Source: Trueperaceae bacterium
GTDB taxonomy: Bacteria > Deinococcota > Deinococci > Deinococcales > Trueperaceae
Assembly: GCA_013697735.1 (NCBI GenBank)
Contig: JACCWH010000055.1
Span: 1-64,000 of the forward strand
DNA: 64,000 bases
Reading direction: 5' to 3'
Below are positions 8,618 to 15,956 of this stretch, in pieces. The stretch's first letter is position 1; the number at the start of each line of letters is the position of its first letter. Both the position numbers and the translations under genes were made by a program. The notes under the pieces were generated by a model. It did not search any database and had not been told where the DNA came from. It was given only the letters and a program-made list of their open reading frames with translations.

Positions 8618-9256
8618 ATGCGCACCGTTCTGATCGACTACGGCGCTGGGAACCTCCACAGCGTCGAAAAGGCCTTGCTCGCGTCGGGTCTCCCCTGCGT
8701 GCGGACCGACGACCCGGCGCTCGCCGCCGACGCCGACGCCCTCGTGCTCCCGGGCCAAGGACACTTCGGGCAGGTGATGCGATCCTTCGAAGCCTCCGGG
8801 TTCGAGGGCGTCGTCCGCGACCACATCGCGGCGGGGCGAGCGTTCCTCGGCATCTGCGTGGGCCTCCAACTCCTCTGTGCGCACTCCGAAGAGGCGCCGG
8901 ACGTTCCCGGTCTCGGCATCCTTCCCGCCACCGTGCGCCGCCTCGCCGCCGACGGCGTGAGCGTGCCACAGATGGGCTGGAACCAGATCGTGCGCGTGGG
9001 CGAGTCGCCGCTGCTCGACGGCGTCGACGATGGCGCGTTCGTCTACTTCGCGAATTCCTACGTGGTCGAGTTCGACGATGCCGACGGCCTCGTGGGCGCG
9101 GAGACGCGCTATGGCCGCACCCGATTCCTGAGCGCCGTCTCGATCGACGACCTCCACGCGACGCAGTTCCACCCCGAGAAGAGCCAGGAGGTCGGGCTGC
9201 GGATCCTGCGCAACTTCGGCCGCTCGCTGCGCGGCGCGAGCGGGAGGGCCGCGTGA
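8618..9256 (+). CDS. hisH: Imidazole glycerol phosphate synthase, glutaminase subunit
   Basis: Class I glutamine amidotransferase of 212 residues that supplies ammonia to HisF (not in this window). The oxyanion and nucleophile motif is GICVGLQ with C80. The catalytic His-Glu pair is in ATQFHPEKSQ near the C-terminus, and IDYGAGNLHSV near the N-terminus is a HisH signature. ATG 8618 starts 4 bp after hisB, and the stop overlaps the next start as GTGA. hisA, hisF and hisI are not adjacent. Confidence 0.96.
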   Translation: MRTVLIDYGAGNLHSVEKALLASGLPCVRTDDPALAADADALVLPGQGHFGQVMRSFEASGFEGVVRDHIAAGRAFLGICVGLQLLCAHSEEAPDVPGLGILPATVRRLAADGVSVPQMGWNQIVRVGESPLLDGVDDGAFVYFANSYVVEFDDADGLVGAETRYGRTRFLSAVSIDDLHATQFHPEKSQEVGLRILRNFGRSLRGASGRAA

Positions 9257-9924
9257 TCCGCTACGCCGTCGCCCTCACGCTCGTCGTGCTGACGTCGCTG
9301 GCCGGGGCCCAGCCCCACGACGACGTCTGGGCCGTGCAGATCGTCGCGCTCCGGGACTTCGGCGAGGCGCAGCACGAGGCACGGGAGCTCGGCGAGATGG
9401 GGTTCGAGGCCTACACCGAGTTCGCCATGCACGAGGGCAACCAATGGGTGCGCGTCCGGGTCGGCTGCTGGGTCGGGCGCGACGCCGCCGAGGGGATCGC
9501 CGAGATCCTCCGCGCACTCGTCACGATCGAAGCCGCCGCCGTGCCCGCGACGCCGGACGCGCCGGTCGGCTGCATCGACGTCGACATCGGCTTCCTCAAG
9601 CCCGCGCACTTCCTGCCGATCCACCTGAGCGGTGAACTGCCGACGTTCCGCGTCGAGATCTCGAACCACGTGGCGCACGTTCGGCACGACGGAGAGGGCT
9701 GGCGCGTCCTCCAGGGGGAGGAACCGGCCCCCGCCCCCGCCCCCGAGGGATCGGCGAGTTTCCGTGCCGGTGAGCTCCGCGGCTACGCCGTCGCGCTCCT
9801 CCTCGAAGAGGGCCGCTCGCGTGTCTTCTGCCCCGGTCGGCTCGTGGCGCAGGTCGGCGGCGTCGCGCTCGTGGAGTGGGCGAACGCCATCGTCGCCTGC
9901 AAGGAGGCGATCGATGGCGATTGA
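9253..9924 (+). CDS. Secreted SPOR-domain-like protein
   Basis: Protein of 223 residues with a signal peptide (about 1-19, ending LAGAQP). Residues 25-90 (VWAVQIVALRDFGEAQHEARELGEMGFEAYTEF and following) have the pattern of a SPOR peptidoglycan-binding domain: a beta strand VQIVAL, a helix, GFEAY, then the strand WVRVRVGCW. The remaining 130 residues are not recognised and include a Pro/Ala stretch (PAPAPAPEG). GTG 9253 overlaps the hisH stop by 4 bp, and its own end overlaps yvcK by 11 bp. SPOR domains usually bind denuded glycan at septa, which would suit the yvcK neighbour; this is inference. Confidence 0.75.
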   Translation: MIRYAVALTLVVLTSLAGAQPHDDVWAVQIVALRDFGEAQHEARELGEMGFEAYTEFAMHEGNQWVRVRVGCWVGRDAAEGIAEILRALVTIEAAAVPATPDAPVGCIDVDIGFLKPAHFLPIHLSGELPTFRVEISNHVAHVRHDGEGWRVLQGEEPAPAPAPEGSASFRAGELRGYAVALLLEEGRSRVFCPGRLVAQVGGVALVEWANAIVACKEAIDGD

Positions 9925-11266
9925 CGTCGACACCCCCGGCCACGCTCAGACCATGTCGCGCGAGGCGCGGCGCCGGTACTTCGCGTCGCAGCGTTTCTGG
10001 CTCGCACCCGGAATGGGCGTCAAGCGACATGCCGCGGCCGCGATCGCGGGCGGCGTCTTGCTCATGATGGGGGTCGGGATCGGTGCGCTGTGGCTCATCG
10101 GCGAGGGTCGACAAGAAGTAGCGGCCCCCCTCGAACGCGTGCTCGCCTCCGGCACCTGGGCCGCCGGAGGGGGATGGCTCGCGCTCATCGCGACCTTCGG
10201 CGGCCTCACGCTCGCGGTTGGTGCGATCGGCCGCCTGAACCGCTCGCTCCTGTCGAACTGGCTCCCGCGGCCGCACGAGGCGGCAGCGCTCCTCCACGGT
10301 CGACTCCAGCTTGCGCGTGGACCGCGCATCGTGGCGCTCGGTGGTGGTGCGGGGCTGTCGACGCTGCTCCGCGGTCTCCGCGCCTACACCTCGAACCTCA
10401 CCGCGGTGGTCGCGGTGAGCGACGACGGCGGTTCCTCGGGGCGCCTCCGCGCCGCGTTCGGCATGCCCGCTCCAGGGGATCTCGCGGATTGCCTGGCAGC
10501 GCTCTCGGGCCACGAAGCCGCCCTGGGCCGCCTACTCCAGTACCGGTTCAGTCGTGGCGCGGAGCTCCAGGGGCACACCTTCGGCAACTTGCTCATCACC
10601 ACCCTCACCGAGGTGGAGGGCGACTTCGGCGACGCCTTGCGCGCCATCAACGCCATGCTCGACCTCTCGGGTGCGGTCTATCCGGTGACGGCCGTCCCGG
10701 TCGAGCTGGTGATGACGAAATTGGACGGCAGCACGGTGGTCGGTGAGAGTCGCGTTCGCGAGCGGTCGGGCGCCATCACGTCGGTGGCGATCCGGCCGGA
10801 AGCCCCCGCCGCCCTTCCGGAGGTCGTCGCCGCCATCGCCGATGCCGATCTCGTGGTGCTCGGACCGGGGAGCCTCTTCACGTCGACGTTGCCGCCGGTG
10901 CTGGTACCCGACGTCGCCCAAGCACTGCAACGCTCCCGGGCGCGCCTGGTCTACGTGTGCAACATCATGACCGAAGACGGCGAGACGAACGGCCTCGATG
11001 CCTGGGAGCACGTCGACGTGCTCGCTCGCGCGCTCGGTCGCAGACCCGACGTCTGCGTGGTGAACGACGACCCCGTCGACGACGCCCGTCTGTCCGCGTA
11101 TCGCGCGGAGCGCGCGGACGTCGTCGCGGTCGACGTCGAGCGCTTCGCCCGCGAGGGGGTGGCCCTGGAGCGGTGGTCGCTCCTCGGCGACGGTCCGGTC
11201 GCACAGCACGATCCGGAGCGACTCGCCCGCCACATCTACGAGCTCATCGCGAAGGGGACGCCATGA
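9914..11266 (+). CDS. yvcK: YvcK/CofD-family gluconeogenesis factor, membrane-anchored
   Basis: YvcK-family protein, 450 residues. In Gram-positive bacteria it binds UDP-sugars and is needed for cell shape and growth on gluconeogenic carbon. The nucleotide-binding motif ALGGGAGLSTLLRGLR (141-156) and DDGGSSGRLR are present, as is GPGSLFTSTLP. An N-terminal extension with two membrane segments (about 39-62 and 86-106) precedes the catalytic domain, so the protein should be anchored facing the cytoplasm. AAGGAGG (9901-9907) fits ATG 9914. The stop overlaps the next gene as ATGA. Confidence 0.93.
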   Translation: MAIDVDTPGHAQTMSREARRRYFASQRFWLAPGMGVKRHAAAAIAGGVLLMMGVGIGALWLIGEGRQEVAAPLERVLASGTWAAGGGWLALIATFGGLTLAVGAIGRLNRSLLSNWLPRPHEAAALLHGRLQLARGPRIVALGGGAGLSTLLRGLRAYTSNLTAVVAVSDDGGSSGRLRAAFGMPAPGDLADCLAALSGHEAALGRLLQYRFSRGAELQGHTFGNLLITTLTEVEGDFGDALRAINAMLDLSGAVYPVTAVPVELVMTKLDGSTVVGESRVRERSGAITSVAIRPEAPAALPEVVAAIADADLVVLGPGSLFTSTLPPVLVPDVAQALQRSRARLVYVCNIMTEDGETNGLDAWEHVDVLARALGRRPDVCVVNDDPVDDARLSAYRAERADVVAVDVERFAREGVALERWSLLGDGPVAQHDPERLARHIYELIAKGTP

Positions 11267-12420
11267 TGCCGCGCGCGTTCGCGCTCGCGCTCATGCTCCT
11301 GAGCGCGCCGCACGCCGCCGCCGACGTCGCCGCGACCGTGCTCGCCCCGCCGACCTCCGTGCGCTATGGCGACGAGGCCCTCTACGACATCGTCGATGCG
11401 TCCGTGCTGGGCGGCGACCGCCTCCGACTTCGCGTGGAGATGGGAGCGATCGATCCGGTCGGCGGGTTGCCCATCGGCATCACGCAGCCCATTCTCGAGC
11501 TCTATCTCGATTCGTCGCCGGGAGGGGCGGTAGACCTCCTGCCCGGATCGGGCATGCAGATGCCCGCCGGCGAGGGGTGGAACGTCGCCGTACGGATCAC
11601 CGGCGATGGTGCGTGGGCGTGGCTCGCGGACGAGACCGGTGTGGTGGATCTCGCCGATGCGATCGAGCTCGACGCCGTGGCGAGCGGGCGTACCATCGAC
11701 GTGATCACGCCGTTCGCCCCGGTAGAGGTCGCTCGCCTCTACGCGATCAGTGGGGTCTACGATCCGTTCCGCGTGGACGGCTGGCGCCCGACCTCGCGAA
11801 CGGCGACCCCGTGGGCCTTCTCGAGCGCCGAGCCGAGCCTGCCGGTGGTCGACGTCTTCCCCGTCGCGGACGTCGCGGCGCGCGCGCGCTCTCTCGCGGA
11901 GGGTGTTCTCCCACGGCGCGCCACGAGTGGCATCGACGTGCGGACGACGCTCTGGATAGCCGTCATGCTCGCGGGTCTGGGGCTGGCGATCGCGGGGCTG
12001 TGGTGGCGCCGTGGGACGCCCACGACCGTCGTGGTGGTACCGCGCACGGTGACCGAGGAGGAGGCCACCCTGGCGGCTGCCGTACGCGCCGCATCGATCG
12101 TGCCCCCGATCCCGCCGCGGGCGCCGCCTGGAGGGGTCGCGTCACAGGGTCGGCCGATCGTCGATCCGAACGACGAACTCCTCATCGGCGAGAGCGAGAT
12201 GGACGCCGTGCTCGCCCGTCTCTCGGGGGGCCTCGAGCCAGCCGAAGGGCTCGACCCCGCGATCGCCCAGGCGCCGACCGTCGCGCCGGCAGTCGCGCCG
12301 GCCGCCCCCCGACTTGCCCTACCGGCGCCCGATCCGTTCGGCGAGTACGAGTCGGCGACGCGTGCTGCCGACGAAGCGGAGGGCCGCGACGACGACCGGC
12401 TCGAATCGTCGCGCCGCTGA
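11263..12420 (+). CDS. Secreted glucodextranase C-terminal-domain-like protein with C-terminal membrane anchor
   Basis: Protein of 385 residues with a signal peptide (ending APHAAAD), a beta-rich domain of about 190 residues, one membrane helix (about 230-247, ILE/ALA-rich WIAVMLAGLGLAIAGLWW) and a cytoplasmic low-complexity tail. The domain contains PILELYLDSSPGGAVDLLPG and GWNVAVRI followed by YDPFRVDGWRP, a pattern I recognise from the C-terminal binding module of glucodextranase (Glucodextran_C, DOMON-like). That module binds carbohydrate or the cell surface in relatives. No enzyme domain is present. ATG 11263 overlaps the yvcK stop. It ends 17 bp before the convergent murA. Confidence 0.7.
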   Translation: MMPRAFALALMLLSAPHAAADVAATVLAPPTSVRYGDEALYDIVDASVLGGDRLRLRVEMGAIDPVGGLPIGITQPILELYLDSSPGGAVDLLPGSGMQMPAGEGWNVAVRITGDGAWAWLADETGVVDLADAIELDAVASGRTIDVITPFAPVEVARLYAISGVYDPFRVDGWRPTSRTATPWAFSSAEPSLPVVDVFPVADVAARARSLAEGVLPRRATSGIDVRTTLWIAVMLAGLGLAIAGLWWRRGTPTTVVVVPRTVTEEEATLAAAVRAASIVPPIPPRAPPGGVASQGRPIVDPNDELLIGESEMDAVLARLSGGLEPAEGLDPAIAQAPTVAPAVAPAAPRLALPAPDPFGEYESATRAADEAEGRDDDRLESSRR

Positions 12421-12437
12421 GTGCGCCGACCGTTCGC

Positions 12438-13727
12438 TCAGCCGCTGCGGATCGCGACCTCCACGAGGGAGCGGCGCTCGATGTCGGCACCGAGCGCCGC
12501 GAGTCGCGGCGCGAGGTGCTCGTACCCACGATCGACGTACTCCACACCGGTGACGGTGCTCGCGCCCTCAGCCGCGAGGGTGGCGACCACCAGCGCGCCG
12601 CCCGCGCGGATGTCGGCCGCGTGCACTTCCGCACCCCGGAGCGATCCACCACGCACCACCAGCGTGCGGTCGGTCAGCTCGACCTTGGCACCCATGCGCG
12701 CGAGCTCCGCCACGTGCGTGAAGCGATCGGGATAGACCCGGTCACGCACGACGCTGACGCCCGGTAGGGTCGCGAGGTAGGCACCGAAGGGCGCCTGCAG
12801 GTCCGTGGGAATGCCCGGATACTCGCGCGCCGTCACGTCGGCCGCCGCGAGTTCGCCGGTGGCGTCGATGGTGATGCTGGTCGGCCCGTCGAGCACCACG
12901 CGCACGCCCGTCTCCACGAGCTTGTCGAGGACGGCCTGGACGTGCACGCTCCTGACGCCGTTCACCTCGACGTGGCCGCGGGTGGCGGCGGTCGCGAGCA
13001 TGAAGGTGCCGGCCTCGATCCGATCGGGCATCGGGCGGAAGCGCACGCCTCGGAGTCGATCGACGCCCGCGATGCGGATCACGGGCGAGCCGGCCCCCTC
13101 GATGGTGGCGCCCATCGCACCGAGCATGGCGGCGAGGTCGGCGACCTCGGGCTCGAGCGCAGCGTTCTCGATCGTCACGGTGCCGGAGCCGAGCGCGGCG
13201 GCGAGGATCACGTTCTGCGTTCCACCGACCGTCGGCGCTTCGAACACGACCGTCCCCTCGAGGGGGCGACGCCTGACGGCCGAGAAGTCGCCGGCACGCT
13301 CGTCGACCTCGACGCCGAGCGCCTTGAAGGCTGCGATGTGCCGGTCGACGGGACGGGGGCCGAACGCGCAGCCGCCGGGCATCGAGATGCGCGCTTCGCC
13401 GCACCGCGCGAGGAGCGCCCCCATCGCCACGAAGGAGGCACGCATCTTGCTGACGAGGCTGTAGGGGGCGCTGCAGCGTTCGATCGTCTGCGCGTGGAGG
13501 TGGAGGTCGCGCCCCTCCCAGTGCACGCGCACGCCGATGTGCTCGAGAATCTCGAGACTCACCAATACGTCGGCGAGCCGCGGGACGCCCTCGAGGACTA
13601 CGTTCTCGTCCGTGAGGAGGCTCGCGAGGATGAGGTAGAGCGCGGAGTTCTTCGCCGCGTTGACGGTGAGCTCGCCCCGCAGGGGCGTACCGCCTCGGAC
13701 CTCGAACACCGGCTTCGCTCGCTGCAT
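12438..13727 (-). CDS. murA: UDP-N-acetylglucosamine 1-carboxyvinyltransferase
   Basis: First committed enzyme of peptidoglycan synthesis: it transfers enolpyruvate from PEP to UDP-GlcNAc. It has 429 residues. The invariant lysine is in NAAKNSALYL (K26), and the PEP-binding cysteine is C120 in MPGGCAFGPR, so the fosfomycin target cysteine is present. DRIEAGTFM and TDLQAPF are further signatures. ATG 13727 has GGAGGGTG just upstream. An ATG/CTG start farther out would run into the operator. The gene is divergent from the RHH gene and has a consensus promoter with operator-like dyads. Confidence 0.97.
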   Translation of the reverse strand: MQRAKPVFEVRGGTPLRGELTVNAAKNSALYLILASLLTDENVVLEGVPRLADVLVSLEILEHIGVRVHWEGRDLHLHAQTIERCSAPYSLVSKMRASFVAMGALLARCGEARISMPGGCAFGPRPVDRHIAAFKALGVEVDERAGDFSAVRRRPLEGTVVFEAPTVGGTQNVILAAALGSGTVTIENAALEPEVADLAAMLGAMGATIEGAGSPVIRIAGVDRLRGVRFRPMPDRIEAGTFMLATAATRGHVEVNGVRSVHVQAVLDKLVETGVRVVLDGPTSITIDATGELAAADVTAREYPGIPTDLQAPFGAYLATLPGVSVVRDRVYPDRFTHVAELARMGAKVELTDRTLVVRGGSLRGAEVHAADIRAGGALVVATLAAEGASTVTGVEYVDRGYEHLAPRLAALGADIERRSLVEVAIRSG

Positions 13728-13758
13728 CGCTGCACCCTCCACCCCACCACGTGCCTGA

Positions 13759-13784
13759 TACACATGATGTGTACACGCAGTGTA
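13759..13784. promoter_or_regulatory. Two overlapping inverted repeats at the murA promoter (putative operator)
   Basis: TACACATGATGTGTA (13759-13773) is a perfect dyad. TACACGCAGTGTA (13772-13784) is a second one that contains the murA -10 box. They share two bases, and their centres are 12 bp apart, about one helical turn. Both are built from TACAC/GTGTA half-sites. Binding here would block murA transcription start. The adjacent RHH protein is the obvious candidate binder, by inference. Confidence 0.7.
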
Positions 13785-13807
13785 TGGAGCTTACGACGGC
13801 ATGTCAA
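13779..13807 (-). promoter_or_regulatory. Consensus sigma-70-type promoter of murA
   Basis: On the minus strand TTGACA (13807-13802), 17-bp spacer, TACACT (13784-13779). Start of transcription is expected near 13772, about 45 nt before the murA ATG. Confidence 0.85.
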
Positions 13808-13835
13808 CATGAGGCGCAGACGAGGCGGATGCACA

Positions 13836-13844
13836 TGCTACGAT
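13836..13844 (+). promoter_or_regulatory. Extended -10 promoter (TGC TACGAT) of the RHH gene
   Basis: TGC followed by TACGAT, an extended -10. Transcription would start near 13851, leaving about 24 nt before GTG 13875 with GGAGG at 13866-13870. No good -35. Confidence 0.5.
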
Positions 13845-13874
13845 GTCGGCATCAGACCGTCGGACGGAGGCGCA

Positions 13875-14085
13875 GGTGCCCAAGCGTGACAAGAGCAAGC
13901 GGTTGCAGGTCGTCATCTCCGAAGCCCAGGACTCACTGCTCACGAAGACGGCCTATCAGCTGTCGAACCCGGAGCGCCTGGTCTCGAAATCCGAAGTCGT
14001 CCGCCTCGGCATCGAGATGCTGAACAAGGCGGTCGAGGCGGGCCACCTCGACCCGGAGCTGCTGAAGACGCTCGAAGACGCCTAG
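13875..14085 (+). CDS. Ribbon-helix-helix (CopG/Arc-like) DNA-binding protein
   Basis: Small protein of 69 residues. The strand KRLQVVIS is followed by two helices, EAQDSLLTKTAYQL and SKSEVVRLGIEMLNKAV, the ribbon-helix-helix fold; the strand would insert into the major groove. GTG 13875 is chosen because GGAGG lies 4 nt upstream and the promoter box covers the alternative ATG 13843, which would add 11 residues. It is divergent from murA and only 4 bp upstream of the kinase gene, so it probably forms an operon with it. Autoregulation and murA control through the TACAC/GTGTA dyads are inferred. Confidence 0.8.
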
Positions 14086-14089
14086 TCGC

Positions 14090-15943
14090 GTGTTCGCGCC
14101 GGGCGAGGTCATCGACGACCGCTACGACGTGCTGGGCCTGCTGGGACAGGGGGGCATGGCGCACGTCTTCCGCGCCGCGGATCGGCACCTCGAACGAACC
14201 GTCGCCCTCAAGGTCCTCCGGCCGCACCTCACCGAGACCGACGCAGAACGCTTCCGGCGCGAGATCCGCGCACTCGCTCGCTTCAACCACCCCGGCATCG
14301 TGGCGATCTACGACCTCGGCCAGAGCGAACACGTCTACTTCGCGATGGAGCTCGTGGAGGGAGGGCCGATCACCGACCTCGGCCCCGTCGACGCCGATCC
14401 CGAGACGATCACCACGTGCCTCGGGGCGGCGATCACCGTGGCCGAAGCGCTCGGCTACGTGCACCGCCTCGGCATGGTCCATCGCGACCTCACACCGCGC
14501 AACATCCTGCTCACGCGTGACGATCACCCCAAGGTGATGGACTTCGGTCTCGTGCAACTCACCGAGACCTCGCGTGAACTCACCCGAACGGGATTCACGC
14601 TCGGCACACCGCAGTACATGGCGCCCGAGCAGGCGACGGGCGCCAGCAGCGGCTCCGCCGTCGACCTCTACGCCTTCGGCGCGGTGCTCTACAAGACGCT
14701 CACCGGCCACGCACCCTTCGACGCCGACAACGACCAGGCGGTGCTCTACCAGCACGTCTACGGCAACGCCGAGCCGGCGTCGACGCTCAATCCCGCCATC
14801 CCGGCGTCACTCTCGCACCTCGTCGGGTCGCTCCTCGCGAAGCGTCCCGAGGACCGACCGCCGTCCGCGCTCGCCGTCGCCGACGCCCTGCGCGCCATTC
14901 GGCGCGCCTGGCTCGCCGAGGCGTCGCAGGTGCCCGGCGCCGGTCCCGGCCGCCGCCACACCTATCCGGGGGGTCCGGTCGCATCGCGGCCGCTGACGCT
15001 CCGCTGGCAAGTACGCCTCGACGAGGGGCCGCAGTGGCCCGCTGGATCGTGTGCCGCACACGGCTTCGTGCTCGTCGGGCAACGCTCCGACGCACTCGCC
15101 GTACTGCGCCCGGCAGACGGCGGCCTCCACGCCACGTTCTCGCTTCGCGACGAGGTCTACGCCCCGCCGATCTACGTCGGAGGTCAGGTCATCGTGACCA
15201 CGCGCGACGGCGCGGTGCAGGCCCTGGCGTGGCCGACGGGGCGGCCGGAGTGGTCCGTCGAAGGCGTCGATGCGGCCGGTATGACCGCCCTCGGTGACGA
15301 TCTCGTGGTCGCACGCCGAGACGGACGCCTCGAGCGGTGGGACGCGAGCGCCTCCGCGCGGTGGCGCTTCGATGCCGGCGCGCCCCTCGCCACACCGCCG
15401 TGCCTCCATCGCGGGCTCGCGTTCGTGTTCGACGTCGAAGGGTGGCTCCACGCCGTGACCCTCGATCACGGCGCGCGTCGCTTCAAGGTACAGGTCGGAC
15501 ACGCCGTCGCGGGCCCCGTCGCCGCAGGCGGCGTCTTGTTGCTCCCGGCCCGCAACGGAGAACTCCACGCCTTCGACATCGCGAAGCACGAGGTGATGTG
15601 GACCTACGATCTGGAGGGGGAGCTCTGGGCCTCCCCCGCCGTCGCCGGACCCTTCGTCTACGCGGCGTCGTGGGGCACGAAGCTCCACGCCCTGTCGCTC
15701 CGCACGGGCGACGACGTCTGGAGCGTCGACATGCCGGGACCAGTGACGGCGTCGCCCGTCGTGGCCTCCGGCGCCGTTTACGTCGCTACGGAGACGGGTG
15801 AGCTCCTCGTCTTCGATGCTCGCTCGGGTCGGGCGCTCGGACGACACCTCGTCAGCCACGCCGCCATCCAGGCGAGCCCACTCCCCATCGGCGACGCCGT
15901 GCTCGTGACCGCCGTCGACGGGCAGGTCCACCTCTTCGGCTAA
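14090..15943 (+). CDS. Soluble Ser/Thr protein kinase with C-terminal PQQ-like beta-propeller
   Basis: Protein of 617 residues. The N-terminal Hanks-type kinase (about 8-275) has the glycine loop GLLGQGGMAHVF (16-27), catalytic lysine K41 (VALKV), E58, HRD 131-133, N138, DFG 151-153 and APE 178-180. The catalytic loop reads HRDLTPRN, with Thr where eukaryotic-like kinases usually have Lys; this also occurs in other bacterial kinases. Residues about 300-617 are repeated WD/PQQ-type blades (WTYDLEGELWASPAV, VWSVDMPGPVTASPVV, VLVTAVDGQVHLF). No membrane helix joins the two domains, unlike PASTA kinases. GTG 14090 lies 4 bp after the RHH gene. Target and ligand are unknown. Confidence 0.88.
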   Translation: MFAPGEVIDDRYDVLGLLGQGGMAHVFRAADRHLERTVALKVLRPHLTETDAERFRREIRALARFNHPGIVAIYDLGQSEHVYFAMELVEGGPITDLGPVDADPETITTCLGAAITVAEALGYVHRLGMVHRDLTPRNILLTRDDHPKVMDFGLVQLTETSRELTRTGFTLGTPQYMAPEQATGASSGSAVDLYAFGAVLYKTLTGHAPFDADNDQAVLYQHVYGNAEPASTLNPAIPASLSHLVGSLLAKRPEDRPPSALAVADALRAIRRAWLAEASQVPGAGPGRRHTYPGGPVASRPLTLRWQVRLDEGPQWPAGSCAAHGFVLVGQRSDALAVLRPADGGLHATFSLRDEVYAPPIYVGGQVIVTTRDGAVQALAWPTGRPEWSVEGVDAAGMTALGDDLVVARRDGRLERWDASASARWRFDAGAPLATPPCLHRGLAFVFDVEGWLHAVTLDHGARRFKVQVGHAVAGPVAAGGVLLLPARNGELHAFDIAKHEVMWTYDLEGELWASPAVAGPFVYAASWGTKLHALSLRTGDDVWSVDMPGPVTASPVVASGAVYVATETGELLVFDARSGRALGRHLVSHAAIQASPLPIGDAVLVTAVDGQVHLFG

Positions 15944-15956
15944 GGCCGCATCCGGG

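Noticed and set aside
14480-14510. Kinase judged inactive because HRDLKP is HRDLTP
   Set aside because: Lys to Thr or Ser at this position is common among bacterial Hanks-type kinases, and all other catalytic residues are intact.
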